Shown one piece after another: positions 35,347 to 44,020 of a stretch of DNA of 64,000 nucleotides. The notes under the pieces are model-generated. The model was not told where the DNA came from. It was given only the letters and a program-made list of their open reading frames with translations, and did no database searches. Source of the stretch: Sphingomonas sp. (lineage in GTDB: Bacteria; Pseudomonadota; Alphaproteobacteria; Sphingomonadales; Sphingomonadaceae); contig NZ_JAHBZJ010000003.1 in NCBI RefSeq assembly GCF_019635455.1, positions 248,001 through 312,000 of the forward strand, in the 5' to 3' direction. Numbering within the stretch: position 1 is the stretch's first letter; each line of letters opens with the position of its first letter. Made by a program: the position numbers and the translations under genes.

Positions 35347-36747
35347 TTGCCGCTTCAGGATCCGCCGCGCATCGTGACCTTGCCCGTTTCAACCGATCGT
35401 CCGCGACAGACGGTGCCACTGCCCCTGTGGCTCGCGATGGCCGCCATCGCGAGCCTGGCGCTTGGCGTACCGGCGCTGGTGGTCGCAACCATGCCGCGCG
35501 CGACCGTCGATCGCAGCGCGCTCGCCCGGATCGTCCATCCCAAGCGGGTGGTGCCAAAGGCCGAAATCCCGGAGGTCGAACCGGTCGAGATCGCGGCGCT
35601 CCCGGCAGACGAGGCCCGCGCGTTCAACGCCGCCATCCCCTTTTCCACCGCGCCCAACCCCGCCGCGCGGCCATTCGTGCTTACCGGCGCGACCGCCGAT
35701 CGCGAGCGGGCGATCGACTGCCTCGCCGCCGCGACCTGGTATGAGGCTGGCGACGACGCCGTGGGGCAGCGCGCGGTGGCTCAGGTGGTGCTCAATCGCC
35801 TGCGCCATCCCGCCTTTCCCAAGACGGTGTGCGGCGTGGTCTTTCAGGGGCAGGAGCGGCGTACCGGCTGTCAGTTCACCTTTACCTGTGACGGGGCGAT
35901 GACACGGACCCCCTCCCCCGCTGCCTGGGTCCGCGCGCAGGAGATCGCGCGCATGGCATTGAACGGCGCGGTCTTCGCAAAGGTGGGACACGCGACCCAT
36001 TACCACACCGATTGGGTCGTTCCCTATTGGAGCGCGAGCCTCGACAAGGTGGCGGAGGTGCATACCCACCTGTTCTTCCGGTGGACCGGCTGGTGGGGGA
36101 CGCCGCCCGCATTTCGCCGCGCCTATGCCGGCGCCGAGCCGGTGATCGCGAAAATGGCCCTGCTCTCGCCCGCGCATCGCGGCGCCGCCGATCCGCTGGC
36201 AGGCATCGAGAAGGTCGATGGCGCGATCGACCCCGCCAGCATTCCCGACTCCGCCGTTCCGGCGCCGGTGGCCGCGGCGGAACCGGACACATTCTATGTC
36301 GCGCTGGATCGAAAGCTGGGCGATGACGGTTTTGCCGCACTGGCGATCCGGACGTGCGGCGAGCGCCCCTATTGCAAGTTCCTGGGCTGGACCGATCCGC
36401 GCAAGGTGCCGCCGGCCGGCACGACGCTCAGCCGTGCGCAGCTCGAGACGATGTCGTTCAGCTATCTGCGCGATGCGGCGCAGGGTTTTGGCAAGGCGCT
36501 GTGGAACTGCACCGAATTCAAGCGGCCGAGTCCGGTCCAGTGCATGCGCCGTGGCCCCGTCCCGCAGGCGGTATCGACGGCCACGCCTCAGGACACTGGC
36601 GACGCGGTGAAGCGCGCCAGCGTTCCCGACGGCCTGACCGGGGTGCGCCGCAAGGAACCGGCACCTCCGGCGGCGGCGCCGTCACCCGGCCCCAGCCCCG
36701 CCGGCGCAGGCGATGCGCCGGCGAGGGCGTCCGGCGATCAGCCCTGA
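35347..36747 (+). CDS. Cell wall hydrolase, SleB family
   Basis: A 466-residue protein with an N-terminal cytoplasmic stub, one transmembrane helix (about 27-48), and a SleB-type hydrolase domain (about 112-260): CLAAATWYEAGDD with the catalytic Glu, then QFTFTCDG and ATHYHTDWVVPYW. SleB enzymes are lytic transglycosylases that cut peptidoglycan; in Gram-negative bacteria they serve wall growth. The rest (270-466) is a less conserved region with CGERPYCKFLGWTDP and a Pro/Ala-rich tail. The start is uncertain: TTG at 35347 has no clear ribosome site and GTG at 35374 is an alternative. Confidence 0.85.
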   Translation: MPLQDPPRIVTLPVSTDRPRQTVPLPLWLAMAAIASLALGVPALVVATMPRATVDRSALARIVHPKRVVPKAEIPEVEPVEIAALPADEARAFNAAIPFSTAPNPAARPFVLTGATADRERAIDCLAAATWYEAGDDAVGQRAVAQVVLNRLRHPAFPKTVCGVVFQGQERRTGCQFTFTCDGAMTRTPSPAAWVRAQEIARMALNGAVFAKVGHATHYHTDWVVPYWSASLDKVAEVHTHLFFRWTGWWGTPPAFRRAYAGAEPVIAKMALLSPAHRGAADPLAGIEKVDGAIDPASIPDSAVPAPVAAAEPDTFYVALDRKLGDDGFAALAIRTCGERPYCKFLGWTDPRKVPPAGTTLSRAQLETMSFSYLRDAAQGFGKALWNCTEFKRPSPVQCMRRGPVPQAVSTATPQDTGDAVKRASVPDGLTGVRRKEPAPPAAAPSPGPSPAGAGDAPARASGDQP

Positions 36748-36762
36748 GCGAACCGAACCCGG

Positions 36763-38565
36763 TCAGGCGACCTCGAACATCTCCGGCGGGAGCGCCATGA
36801 TGGTCTCCGCACCGCTTTCGATCTTGCGACGCAGCGCACCGGCATTGGGCATGATGCGGTCGGCGTAGAAGCGCGCGGTGACCAGCTTCGCTTCGTAGAA
36901 CGGCTTGTCCTCGCCGCCTTCGGCCAGCGCCTCGACGGCGGCGTCGGCCATGCGCAGCCACATCAGGCCGATCGCCACCACGCCCATCAGTTCCATATAG
37001 GAATAGGCGCCGGCGCCGACCTGGTTCGGATCCTTCATCCCGTTCTGCATGAACCACATCGTCGCGGCCTGTAGCTGGCCATTGGCCTTTTCCAGCGATT
37101 CCGCCAGATGCGCCAGCTCAGGCTTGCTCTTGGCGGCGGCGGCTTCCTCGCCGACGATCCGGAACAGCGACTGGATCGCGCGTCCGCCATTCAGCGCCAG
37201 CTTGCGGCCGACCAGATCCATGGCCTGCACGCCGTTGGTGCCTTCATAGATCATCGCGATCCGGGCATCGCGCACATATTGCTCCATGCCCCATTCGGCG
37301 ATGTAGCCATGCCCGCCATAGACCTGCTGGCTGTCGGTCGCGATCTTGTACCCCGCATCGGTGCCGACGCCCTTGATCACCGGGGTGAGCAGGCCGATCA
37401 GATCGTCCGCCAGCTGACGCTCCTCCTCGCTCTCCGCCTGATGCGCCAGATCGACCTGGAGGCCGCCCCACAGGCAAAGCGCGCGCAGCCCCTCGGTCAT
37501 CGCCTTCGCCTCCATCAGCATGCGGCGGACATCGGGGTGGACGAACAGCGGGTCGGCCTTTTCGTCCGGCTCGGCGGCGCCGGTGAGCGCCCGGCCCTGG
37601 CGGCGATCCTTCGCATATTGCACCGCATTCTGGAACGCGACCTCGCCGATGCCGACGCCCTGCAACCCCACGCCAAGGCGCGCGGCGTTCATCATGATGA
37701 ACATGGCGGCAAGGCCCTTCATCTCCTCGCCGACCAGCCAGCCGGTCGCGCCGTCATAATTCATGACACAGGTGGAATTGCCGTGGATTCCCATCTTGTG
37801 CTCGATCGATCCGCACGAAACGGCGTTGCGATCCCCCAGCGAGCCGTCCGTATTCACGATGAACTTCGGGACGACGAACAGGCTGATCCCCTTCGTGCTG
37901 TCGGGCGCGCCGGGAGTCTTGGCGAGGACGAGGTGGATGATGTTACGCGTCAGGTCATGCTCGCCCGAGGAGATGAAGATCTTCGTCCCGGTGATCGACC
38001 AGCTGCCGTCCGCATTCGGCTCCGCCCGCGTCTTGATGAGGCCGAGGTCGGTGCCGCACTGCGGCTCGGTCAGGTTCATCGTCCCGCCCCACTCGCCCGA
38101 CGCCATCCTGGGGATATACTTCGCCTGCTGCTCCGGGCTTCCCTTCGCGCGCAGCGCCTCGATCGCGCCATGGGTCAGCCCGAAATACATGGCGAAGGCC
38201 ATGTTGGCGGAAATCATATATTCCTGAAACGCGGTGCCGATGACATGGGGAAGCCCCTGCCCGCCAAATTCCTCCGGCGCGGAGAGCAGTCCCCAACCGG
38301 CCTCGACGAACTGGTCATAGGCCTGTTTGAAGCCATCCGGGGTCGTGACGCTGCCGTCCGCATGGCGGGTACAGCCTTGCTGGTCACCCGAATGGTTGAT
38401 CGGAAACAGCACCTCGGCGACGAACTTGCCGCCCTCTTCCAGCACCGCGCTGACGACATCGGGCGTCGCCGCGGAAAAGCCGGGAAGGCCGGTATATTGG
38501 TCGAGCTTCAACACCCGGTCGAGGACGAAGCGGGTGTCGCGCACGGGGGCCGTGTATTGGGGCAT
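36763..38565 (-). CDS. Acyl-CoA dehydrogenase
   Basis: A 600-residue flavoprotein, longer than the classic 380-residue form and like the group with an extra C-terminal helical domain. It oxidises acyl-CoA thioesters at the alpha-beta bond. Signatures are MNLTEPQCGTDLGLIKTRA (FAD/substrate), KIFISSGEHDLT, and YEGTNGVQAMDLVGRK, which holds the catalytic-base glutamate. ATG at 38565 has AGGAAGAG; an upstream in-frame codon at 38622 lies in the regulator's end. A MerR gene lies 10 nt upstream on the same strand. Confidence 0.94.
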   Translation of the reverse strand: MPQYTAPVRDTRFVLDRVLKLDQYTGLPGFSAATPDVVSAVLEEGGKFVAEVLFPINHSGDQQGCTRHADGSVTTPDGFKQAYDQFVEAGWGLLSAPEEFGGQGLPHVIGTAFQEYMISANMAFAMYFGLTHGAIEALRAKGSPEQQAKYIPRMASGEWGGTMNLTEPQCGTDLGLIKTRAEPNADGSWSITGTKIFISSGEHDLTRNIIHLVLAKTPGAPDSTKGISLFVVPKFIVNTDGSLGDRNAVSCGSIEHKMGIHGNSTCVMNYDGATGWLVGEEMKGLAAMFIMMNAARLGVGLQGVGIGEVAFQNAVQYAKDRRQGRALTGAAEPDEKADPLFVHPDVRRMLMEAKAMTEGLRALCLWGGLQVDLAHQAESEEERQLADDLIGLLTPVIKGVGTDAGYKIATDSQQVYGGHGYIAEWGMEQYVRDARIAMIYEGTNGVQAMDLVGRKLALNGGRAIQSLFRIVGEEAAAAKSKPELAHLAESLEKANGQLQAATMWFMQNGMKDPNQVGAGAYSYMELMGVVAIGLMWLRMADAAVEALAEGGEDKPFYEAKLVTARFYADRIMPNAGALRRKIESGAETIMALPPEMFEVA

Positions 38566-38575
38566 TTGTCTCTTC

Positions 38576-39007
38576 CTATTTGGCGGGTTCGGCACGGCCC
38601 TCCAGGACCGCGATAAAGTCATCGAGTTCGGCGATGGCCGCGTCGATATCGACCTTTTGCCGTTCGAGCAGGTCGATCCGCGCGCGGCACTTGTCCAGCG
38701 TCACCTGATGCTGGGTCCGGCGGTCGTCGCCGACATCATAGAGGTCGATCATCTCGCGAATTTCAGCGAGGCTGAACCCGACGCGCTTGCCGCGCAGGAT
38801 CCAGGCGAGCCGGGCGCGATCGCGGTGCGAGTAGATGCGCTGAAGCCCCCGGCGCTCGGGCGCGATCAACCCTTCATCCTCATAGAAGCGCAGCGCGCGC
38901 GCCGTGACCTCGAACTCGGCACACAGGTCCGAGATCGAGAAGCTCTCCTTGTCCGGGCGGGCATCGATCGGTGCGAAGCTCGCCACGGTTTTCGAGGTCG
39001 TGGCCAT
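38576..39007 (-). CDS. MerR-family transcriptional regulator
   Basis: A 143-residue regulator. The winged helix-turn-helix (about 22-90) reads SISDLCAEFEVTARALRFYE, then RRGLQRIYSHRDRARL. A C-terminal coiled coil (about 100-137) is for dimerisation. It lacks cysteine metal sites, and its order with an acyl-CoA dehydrogenase resembles LiuR/PsrA-like regulators of branched-chain or fatty-acid degradation. It likely represses the operon it starts and responds to acyl-CoA, an inference. Confidence 0.88.
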   Translation of the reverse strand: MATTSKTVASFAPIDARPDKESFSISDLCAEFEVTARALRFYEDEGLIAPERRGLQRIYSHRDRARLAWILRGKRVGFSLAEIREMIDLYDVGDDRRTQHQVTLDKCRARIDLLERQKVDIDAAIAELDDFIAVLEGRAEPAK

Positions 39008-39037
39008 GGCTCGATCTACGCCAGCTTTACGTTAACG

Positions 39038-39580
39038 TCAATCTTCGCAGAGCCGCTGCCCGGTCGCGCTACGCAATGCCGTCGCTTCGGCCGCGGATTC
39101 GCTCAGCCGCGCGACCTCCAGCGCCCCGAACGAGGCGCGCGGTCCGCACAATTTCGCGCACCCGTCGGGCAGGGTCGCGGGAAAGGTGATGCGATCCCCG
39201 TCGAACTTCGCATCGAACGCGCATGTCGCGCCGCCCTTTCCCTTCAGCTCGACGGACAGCGTCTCACCCGCGCGCGCGGCGGTTCCGGAGCCGGTGCAGC
39301 TCAGCCCGTCGCCATAATCCACGAAGGCGCCGATCCGATAGGCATTGCCCTTGGGAACGATGCACACACGGTCGGTATCGCGGGCGTAGAGGCCGGTCGG
39401 ATTGGTGTCCGCCGGGTCGCGCACCAGGCCGCGCGCGATCGCCGCGGTTTCAAGGTCAGGGGGCGCAGCGGCGTTCCGGTTGTCGCCCGGCGAATTGGAT
39501 GAACAGGCGCTGAGGCCCAGCAACAACGCCAATCCGATGCCGGTCCCGACGGCGCGACCCGGCGCGGCGCGGGCGATCAT
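39038..39580 (-). CDS. Lipoprotein of unknown function
   Basis: A 180-residue protein. Its signal (about 1-26) ends in LLGLSACSS, a lipobox with Cys26. The mature part has seven further cysteines ([32 protein letters not shown]), an unusually Cys-rich pattern for a periplasmic lipoprotein, and likely forms disulfides. ATG at 39580 overlaps the hisI stop by 4 nt. I do not recognise the family. Confidence 0.7.
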   Translation of the reverse strand: MIARAAPGRAVGTGIGLALLLGLSACSSNSPGDNRNAAAPPDLETAAIARGLVRDPADTNPTGLYARDTDRVCIVPKGNAYRIGAFVDYGDGLSCTGSGTAARAGETLSVELKGKGGATCAFDAKFDGDRITFPATLPDGCAKLCGPRASFGALEVARLSESAAEATALRSATGQRLCED

Positions 39581-39939
39581 TCCGCCGGCACCAGTCGATC
39601 GCCCTCGATCCGGCGGAAAAAGCAACTACGCGCGCCGGTGTGGCATGCCGGCCCGGCAGGCTGGACCTTGAGCCACAGCGCGTCCTGATCGCAATCGATC
39701 CGCGCCTCGACCACGCGCAGCACGTTGCCTGAGCTTTCGCCTTTTTTCCACAGTCGCTGGCGGCTGCGCGACCAGAACCACGCCTCCCCGCTTTCCAGCG
39801 TCCGCACGAGCGCGTCGGCATTCATATGGGCGAGCATCAACAGCTCGCCCGTCGTGGCATCCGTGGCGACGGCGGTGATCAGGCCGTCGGCATCATATTT
39901 CGGGTCCAGCCGAAGCGTGGAATCGCGGGGTTCCGACAT
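39577..39939 (-). CDS. hisI: Phosphoribosyl-AMP cyclohydrolase
   Basis: A 120-residue enzyme of the third step of histidine synthesis, opening the AMP ring of phosphoribosyl-AMP. It has [16 protein letters not shown], the zinc/magnesium site DCDQDALWL, and the C-terminal [11 protein letters not shown]. Single-domain form without the HisE part. No other his genes are nearby, so it is an outlying member of the pathway. A Cys-rich lipoprotein is translationally coupled behind it. Confidence 0.97.
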   Translation of the reverse strand: MSEPRDSTLRLDPKYDADGLITAVATDATTGELLMLAHMNADALVRTLESGEAWFWSRSRQRLWKKGESSGNVLRVVEARIDCDQDALWLKVQPAGPACHTGARSCFFRRIEGDRLVPAE

Positions 39940-40012
39940 GCGACGGTGTTAGCGCGGAGTACAGGCGGCCTTCAACTCGGCGAATGCGGCGCGGCGGCGA
40001 CGCCTGCGGTCC

Positions 40013-40720
40013 TCATCGCATCTTGCGAAACGGCGCCACGCAGGTGCCGCGTTTTCCCGATGTGCCGAACCACGGCCTGTCGAACGTCAATCCGCCATTG
40101 GCGTCGATCGAGAACGTCGCCGTGCCGACGAAATCGGCCGGCTTCGCGCCATTGAGGTCAAAGACGATGACGCGATTGCCCTCCACGCGCCATTTTCCGG
40201 TGAAATCCTTGCGAAAGCCCATATTGGGGCCGAACATCACGCCGAAACTGCCGTCGCGGTTGAAGACGAGATCATAGACACGGTCATCGTCGGTACAGGC
40301 GGCGACCCCCTCCTGCGTCCAGAAACCGGTGATCGGCGACGTGGTCGGCTCGATCACCTTGTACCGCTGGATGAATCGCTTTCCGCGATAGCTGTAGGCG
40401 ATGGTGAATTCTGATCCGGACTTCGCGGCGGCATCGACCGTGAAGGATTTCCGGTCCCGGGCCAGCATTGCGGTCTTTGAAGACACCTTCCACCCGGTGA
40501 GGCATTTGACCGGTATATTGTTGAAATCACTTGGATAGCGTGAATAATAGATCGTCAGGTCGATCTTTTCCCCGGCAGCGACCGTCTGCGTACCCAGCGT
40601 CGCGGTGCGAAGCGTCCCCTGGCCCAGATCGAACCGGCATTTCTCGGGCTGATAGGGATCGGGCGGCGCCTGCGGCGCTGCGGACCCAAGTGCCAGTGCC
40701 GTCGCCAGTATCGAGAACAT
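40013..40720 (-). CDS. Secreted protein of unknown function
   Basis: A 235-residue protein with a short signal peptide (MFSILATALALGSAAPQA). The rest is beta-rich: strands such as IDLTIYYSRY, SEFTIAYSYRGKRF and VYDLVFNRDGSFGVMFG, with Cys28, 73, 141 and 227. The last 95 residues read like a lipocalin- or immunoglobulin-like unit (GKWRVEGNRVIVFDLNG). No family is assigned. Confidence 0.75.
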   Translation of the reverse strand: MFSILATALALGSAAPQAPPDPYQPEKCRFDLGQGTLRTATLGTQTVAAGEKIDLTIYYSRYPSDFNNIPVKCLTGWKVSSKTAMLARDRKSFTVDAAAKSGSEFTIAYSYRGKRFIQRYKVIEPTTSPITGFWTQEGVAACTDDDRVYDLVFNRDGSFGVMFGPNMGFRKDFTGKWRVEGNRVIVFDLNGAKPADFVGTATFSIDANGGLTFDRPWFGTSGKRGTCVAPFRKMR

Positions 40721-40811
40721 CGTCGCACCCCGCCATTTTCGTGTGGAACGTCGCCGGGCGCAGTCTCGCTGTCAATCTGGCGAAGCGCGACGATTTCAGT
40801 CGCCGCGCAGT

Positions 40812-42020
40812 TCAGCGCGCGCGGATCACACTGGGGGACAGCGCGATCGCGAAGGCGCGGGCAGCCGTGGCGATCGCCTTACGATCCGTCTCATCACCGA
40901 CCTCATAGGTCATCGATGGGATGCCATAGGTCTGAAAGAAATAATTCTTCGCGGTGCCGCTGCCGGGATTGGCGTTGCGCGGCTCCTGCGTGAAGGCATA
41001 GTCCGGCACATGTGGCCGGGCGCGGTCCAGCCACGCTTTCGACCAGGCATAGATCGCGGCATTGTCCCCTTCCCCCTGGGTGTAGAAGAGGTTGCGGTCG
41101 GTCGAGTGAAAGTCGATCGATACAAGCGGCCGGACGCCATCGCGAACCAGCGCATCGACCAGATCGCGCACCGCCCGCGTTTCCGGCTGCGAGAAATCGC
41201 CCCAATCGCGATTGATATCGATCCCGCCCATATTGGTCCGCCAATAGCCGCGATCGACGCCATCGGGGTTGAGCAGCGGGACCGCCACGAACCGCACCGC
41301 CGCACGCATCGCCCGCACCTCCTCATCGTCGCCCAGCAGCGCGGTGAGGAATGCGTTCATGGCAAACGCCCCGGTCACTTCGGGCGGGTGCTGACGCCCG
41401 AGAAGGAGTATGATCCGCTTCGCCCGCGGATTGCCGAACGTCAGCGCCTCGATCGGGCGTCCGTCATGGCTCTCGCCGATCGTGCGCAGCATCGCCCCGG
41501 GCCGCTGCGCCAGTGCGACCAGCCACTGGTGATGCCGGGCGGAATCGACGATTTCCTGCCCCGCGACAAACTGGCCTTCCGCGGGCAGGACAAAGCTGAC
41601 CCCGGTCTTGTCCGCGCGAACCGACCGGGGATCGAGCAGGTGCCAGGAAAGCCCGTCCGCGCTCACCTTTGGCGCGTAGCGGTGGCCCGCGTTGAGATAG
41701 CTCAATCGCAGCGTCACCGGCGCATCGCCGGTAATCCGGTAGCGCACCGCATACCATGGACTGGGGTTGAGCGGGGGTGGCCGATCGGGAGCGATCACGA
41801 TCGCGACCCGGTCCGGCGCCTCGACGATACAGCGCCATGCCCCCGCCGCCGGGAAATCCGCATCGATCCGCACGCGTGGGGTGGCGCACAGCGCCGGCCC
41901 CTGCGGTGCCGGCCCGGCGCCGGGCAGAAGGGCGAGGATGGGCAGCGCGAACGCTACCCTGATCAGCCGCCAGCGAATGGCGGAACGCGGCGCGAAACAT
42001 GGCGAGGTGGGTGCATGCAT
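40812..42020 (-). CDS. M14-family zinc carboxypeptidase
   Basis: A 402-residue exported peptidase. The signal peptide (about 17-37) follows MHAPTSPCFAPR. An N-terminal beta domain (about 40-150) precedes the peptidase domain. Zinc ligands are in GRQHPPEVTG (His-x-x-Glu) and IDFHSTD (His); MTYEVGDETDR holds the catalytic Glu. This pattern fits succinylglutamate-desuccinylase/AGBL-like M14 members, which remove C-terminal residues or cut peptide-linked amino acids. ATG at 42020 is chosen because upstream residues are non-hydrophobic and Arg-rich. Divergent from the TPR gene. Confidence 0.88.
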   Translation of the reverse strand: MHAPTSPCFAPRSAIRWRLIRVAFALPILALLPGAGPAPQGPALCATPRVRIDADFPAAGAWRCIVEAPDRVAIVIAPDRPPPLNPSPWYAVRYRITGDAPVTLRLSYLNAGHRYAPKVSADGLSWHLLDPRSVRADKTGVSFVLPAEGQFVAGQEIVDSARHHQWLVALAQRPGAMLRTIGESHDGRPIEALTFGNPRAKRIILLLGRQHPPEVTGAFAMNAFLTALLGDDEEVRAMRAAVRFVAVPLLNPDGVDRGYWRTNMGGIDINRDWGDFSQPETRAVRDLVDALVRDGVRPLVSIDFHSTDRNLFYTQGEGDNAAIYAWSKAWLDRARPHVPDYAFTQEPRNANPGSGTAKNYFFQTYGIPSMTYEVGDETDRKAIATAARAFAIALSPSVIRAR

Positions 42021-42147
42021 GGGATGGAGAGGCTCATCAGATCGCGGGGCGATGTCAATGGCGGGCGCCGACCGGCGGCGCCGCCGCGGCGCGTCAAGGA
42101 CGCGATTTGTCAGTTGCCGCGCCGAATTCGCCAGCGATAACGACGGG

Positions 42148-43914
42148 ATGCGTAGACTCGCGTCGATCCTCGCGCTTGCCCTACCGCTCTGTGTCGCCAC
42201 CACCGCCCATGCGGCGGAGCCTGACGTCGCGGCGCGCGCCGCGCTGCTCGACCAGCGGCGACAGGCCTTCGCCGCGCGCGATGCCGATGGCAGCCGGGAG
42301 CGGCAATGCCAAAAGCCGGCAGACGCGACCGAAAGGCGCCGTTGCTACACGCTGTTCATGGCATGGGGAGCGGACGCCATGGCGATCGAGCGCGGCGACC
42401 TTGCCTATCCCTATTTCTACGATGCGATGTCGATCGCGCGCGACGAACCGTCGCTTGTCGGCGGCACCGGACAGGCGTGGGCGGACTGGTCGGTCGCCTC
42501 CTATCGCTCCAGCGAGGCCAGCGACGCGCGGCTTGCGCAACAGATCCGCAGCGTGGCGGACACCGCACTGGCGCGTGGCTATACGACCGGCGATCCGATG
42601 CTCCGCCTGTTCGAGCGGCTGGTGCTGGGGCGGATGGAGCCGGACCGGCTCGAGTTCGGCTATCCGCGTGAGAAGGTCGATTTCGCGCCCCTGTTGCAGA
42701 AATTGGCATCGCGGCCCGAACTGGCGCAGGATGCCGCAGCCTATAATGCCCGCCTGCTGGCCGCGCGACGACGGCAGGCGGAAGCGCTCGACCTGATCGA
42801 GACGGTCGATCGCTGGTGCGGCCCGCGTGACTATGACGCCGATACCTGCCTGTCCGCATCGATCAGCGGCGCGATGATCGCGGTGGCGGCGGGGGATCGC
42901 GCCCGCGCGCAACGCTGGAGCGAACGGCTCGAACGCGCGCTCGACCACAGCCGGCGGAGCGACCGGATGATCGTGCTGGCCTGGGGCGCGATCGGCGCGA
43001 GCGCCTATCTGCGCGGCGACGTCGCCACCGCGACACGCCATCTCGACGCGGCGATCCGTTTCGCCGAATTGCTCGGCCAGCAAATCCCCGAACAGATCGA
43101 CGATACGATCGCCACCTATGCCGTGCTGCTCGCCGAAACCGGCTATTATGATCGGGCGCTGGCAATGGCGAACCGCATCACGGGCGAGGAGGCGCGCAAG
43201 TCGGCCAGGCTCTATTATGCCCGTGCGCTGGCCTATTACCGGCTGGGCCAGCCCGCCAGGGCGCTGGCCGAATATGCGGACGAGGAATGCGACACGGTCT
43301 GGGCGCTGAAGTCATGCCTGCTGAACATGCGCATCCGCCTTGCCGAGGTGGCGGCTTTGCGTACCACCACGGGCGAGAACCTGTTCGCCTATGTCCAGAC
43401 CCTCAAGACGTTCGACGATTTCCTGAACATTCCGATCACGCGGCCGACGCGGATCGCCTTCGAAGAGGCGATGCAGCACCTCAACACCTATTGGCGGAGC
43501 GCCAACGCGGCGCGATCGACCTTCGACCCGCCCCCCGATCTGGAAATCGAGCGCCTGTACCTCAGCGCGCAGGTCGCGATCGCCGGGGGTCGGCGGGACG
43601 AGGCGATCACCCTGGCGCAACGCGCGCTCGATCTCGCGCGGGGCAAGGGGCTGGAGGGCGACAGCGTTTCGATCGAAACCCGGGAACTGCTGGCACGACT
43701 GCGCGGCGCACAGGGATGCGCGTCCGCCGCCTATATGCTTGCGCGGCGGGCGATGGGCCTGGCGATGGAGCGACAGGCGCGATATCGCGACTTCGACGCC
43801 GGCGCGCGCAACGACATCACCCGCTTCGCCGGCACGTTTCGCACCTTCACCACCCTCGCCTATCGCTTCGCGCACCCCGAAACGGGGATCGGCGTACCCC
43901 CGCGCTGCGACTAG
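42148..43914 (+). CDS. Secreted tetratricopeptide-repeat protein
   Basis: A 588-residue protein with a signal peptide (MRRLASILALALPLCVATTAHA). The mature part is almost all helix with TPR-like spacing, for example YYDRALAMANRI and YYARALAYYRLGQPARALAEYA (repeat consensus clear around 340-380) and AQVAIAGGRRDEAITLAQRAL. Likely periplasmic scaffold for protein contacts. No enzyme domain is seen. ATG at 42148; the same open frame reaches much further upstream but without signal features. The 106-nt gap after it contains the GH97 promoter. Confidence 0.75.
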   Translation: MRRLASILALALPLCVATTAHAAEPDVAARAALLDQRRQAFAARDADGSRERQCQKPADATERRRCYTLFMAWGADAMAIERGDLAYPYFYDAMSIARDEPSLVGGTGQAWADWSVASYRSSEASDARLAQQIRSVADTALARGYTTGDPMLRLFERLVLGRMEPDRLEFGYPREKVDFAPLLQKLASRPELAQDAAAYNARLLAARRRQAEALDLIETVDRWCGPRDYDADTCLSASISGAMIAVAAGDRARAQRWSERLERALDHSRRSDRMIVLAWGAIGASAYLRGDVATATRHLDAAIRFAELLGQQIPEQIDDTIATYAVLLAETGYYDRALAMANRITGEEARKSARLYYARALAYYRLGQPARALAEYADEECDTVWALKSCLLNMRIRLAEVAALRTTTGENLFAYVQTLKTFDDFLNIPITRPTRIAFEEAMQHLNTYWRSANAARSTFDPPPDLEIERLYLSAQVAIAGGRRDEAITLAQRALDLARGKGLEGDSVSIETRELLARLRGAQGCASAAYMLARRAMGLAMERQARYRDFDAGARNDITRFAGTFRTFTTLAYRFAHPETGIGVPPRCD

Positions 43915-43950
43915 GGCCGGGGCGCGCCAATTACGCGGCACGGCTCAAAA

Positions 43951-43964
43951 TGTAACCGGTTGCA
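43951..43964. promoter_or_regulatory. LacI-type operator before the GH97 operon
   Basis: Near-palindrome TGTAACCGGTTGCA with the central CG step and AACCGGTT core typical of LacI-family operators. The same core (TGTAACCGGTTTCA) lies at 61156. It overlaps a possible -35 box and sits 57 nt before the GH97 start. Confidence 0.75.
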
Positions 43965-43988
43965 CAGCGGCAGGCCGCGGTCTAGACT
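43960..43988 (+). promoter_or_regulatory. Candidate promoter of the GH97-ABC-GH2 operon
   Basis: TTGCAC (43960-43965), 17-bp spacer, TAGACT (43983-43988). The -35 box overlaps the operator, so a bound LacI protein would block polymerase. Each box is an imperfect match to consensus. Confidence 0.5.
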
Positions 43989-44020
43989 TGGCCCTACAAC
44001 AGAATGACGTGGAGACGAGG

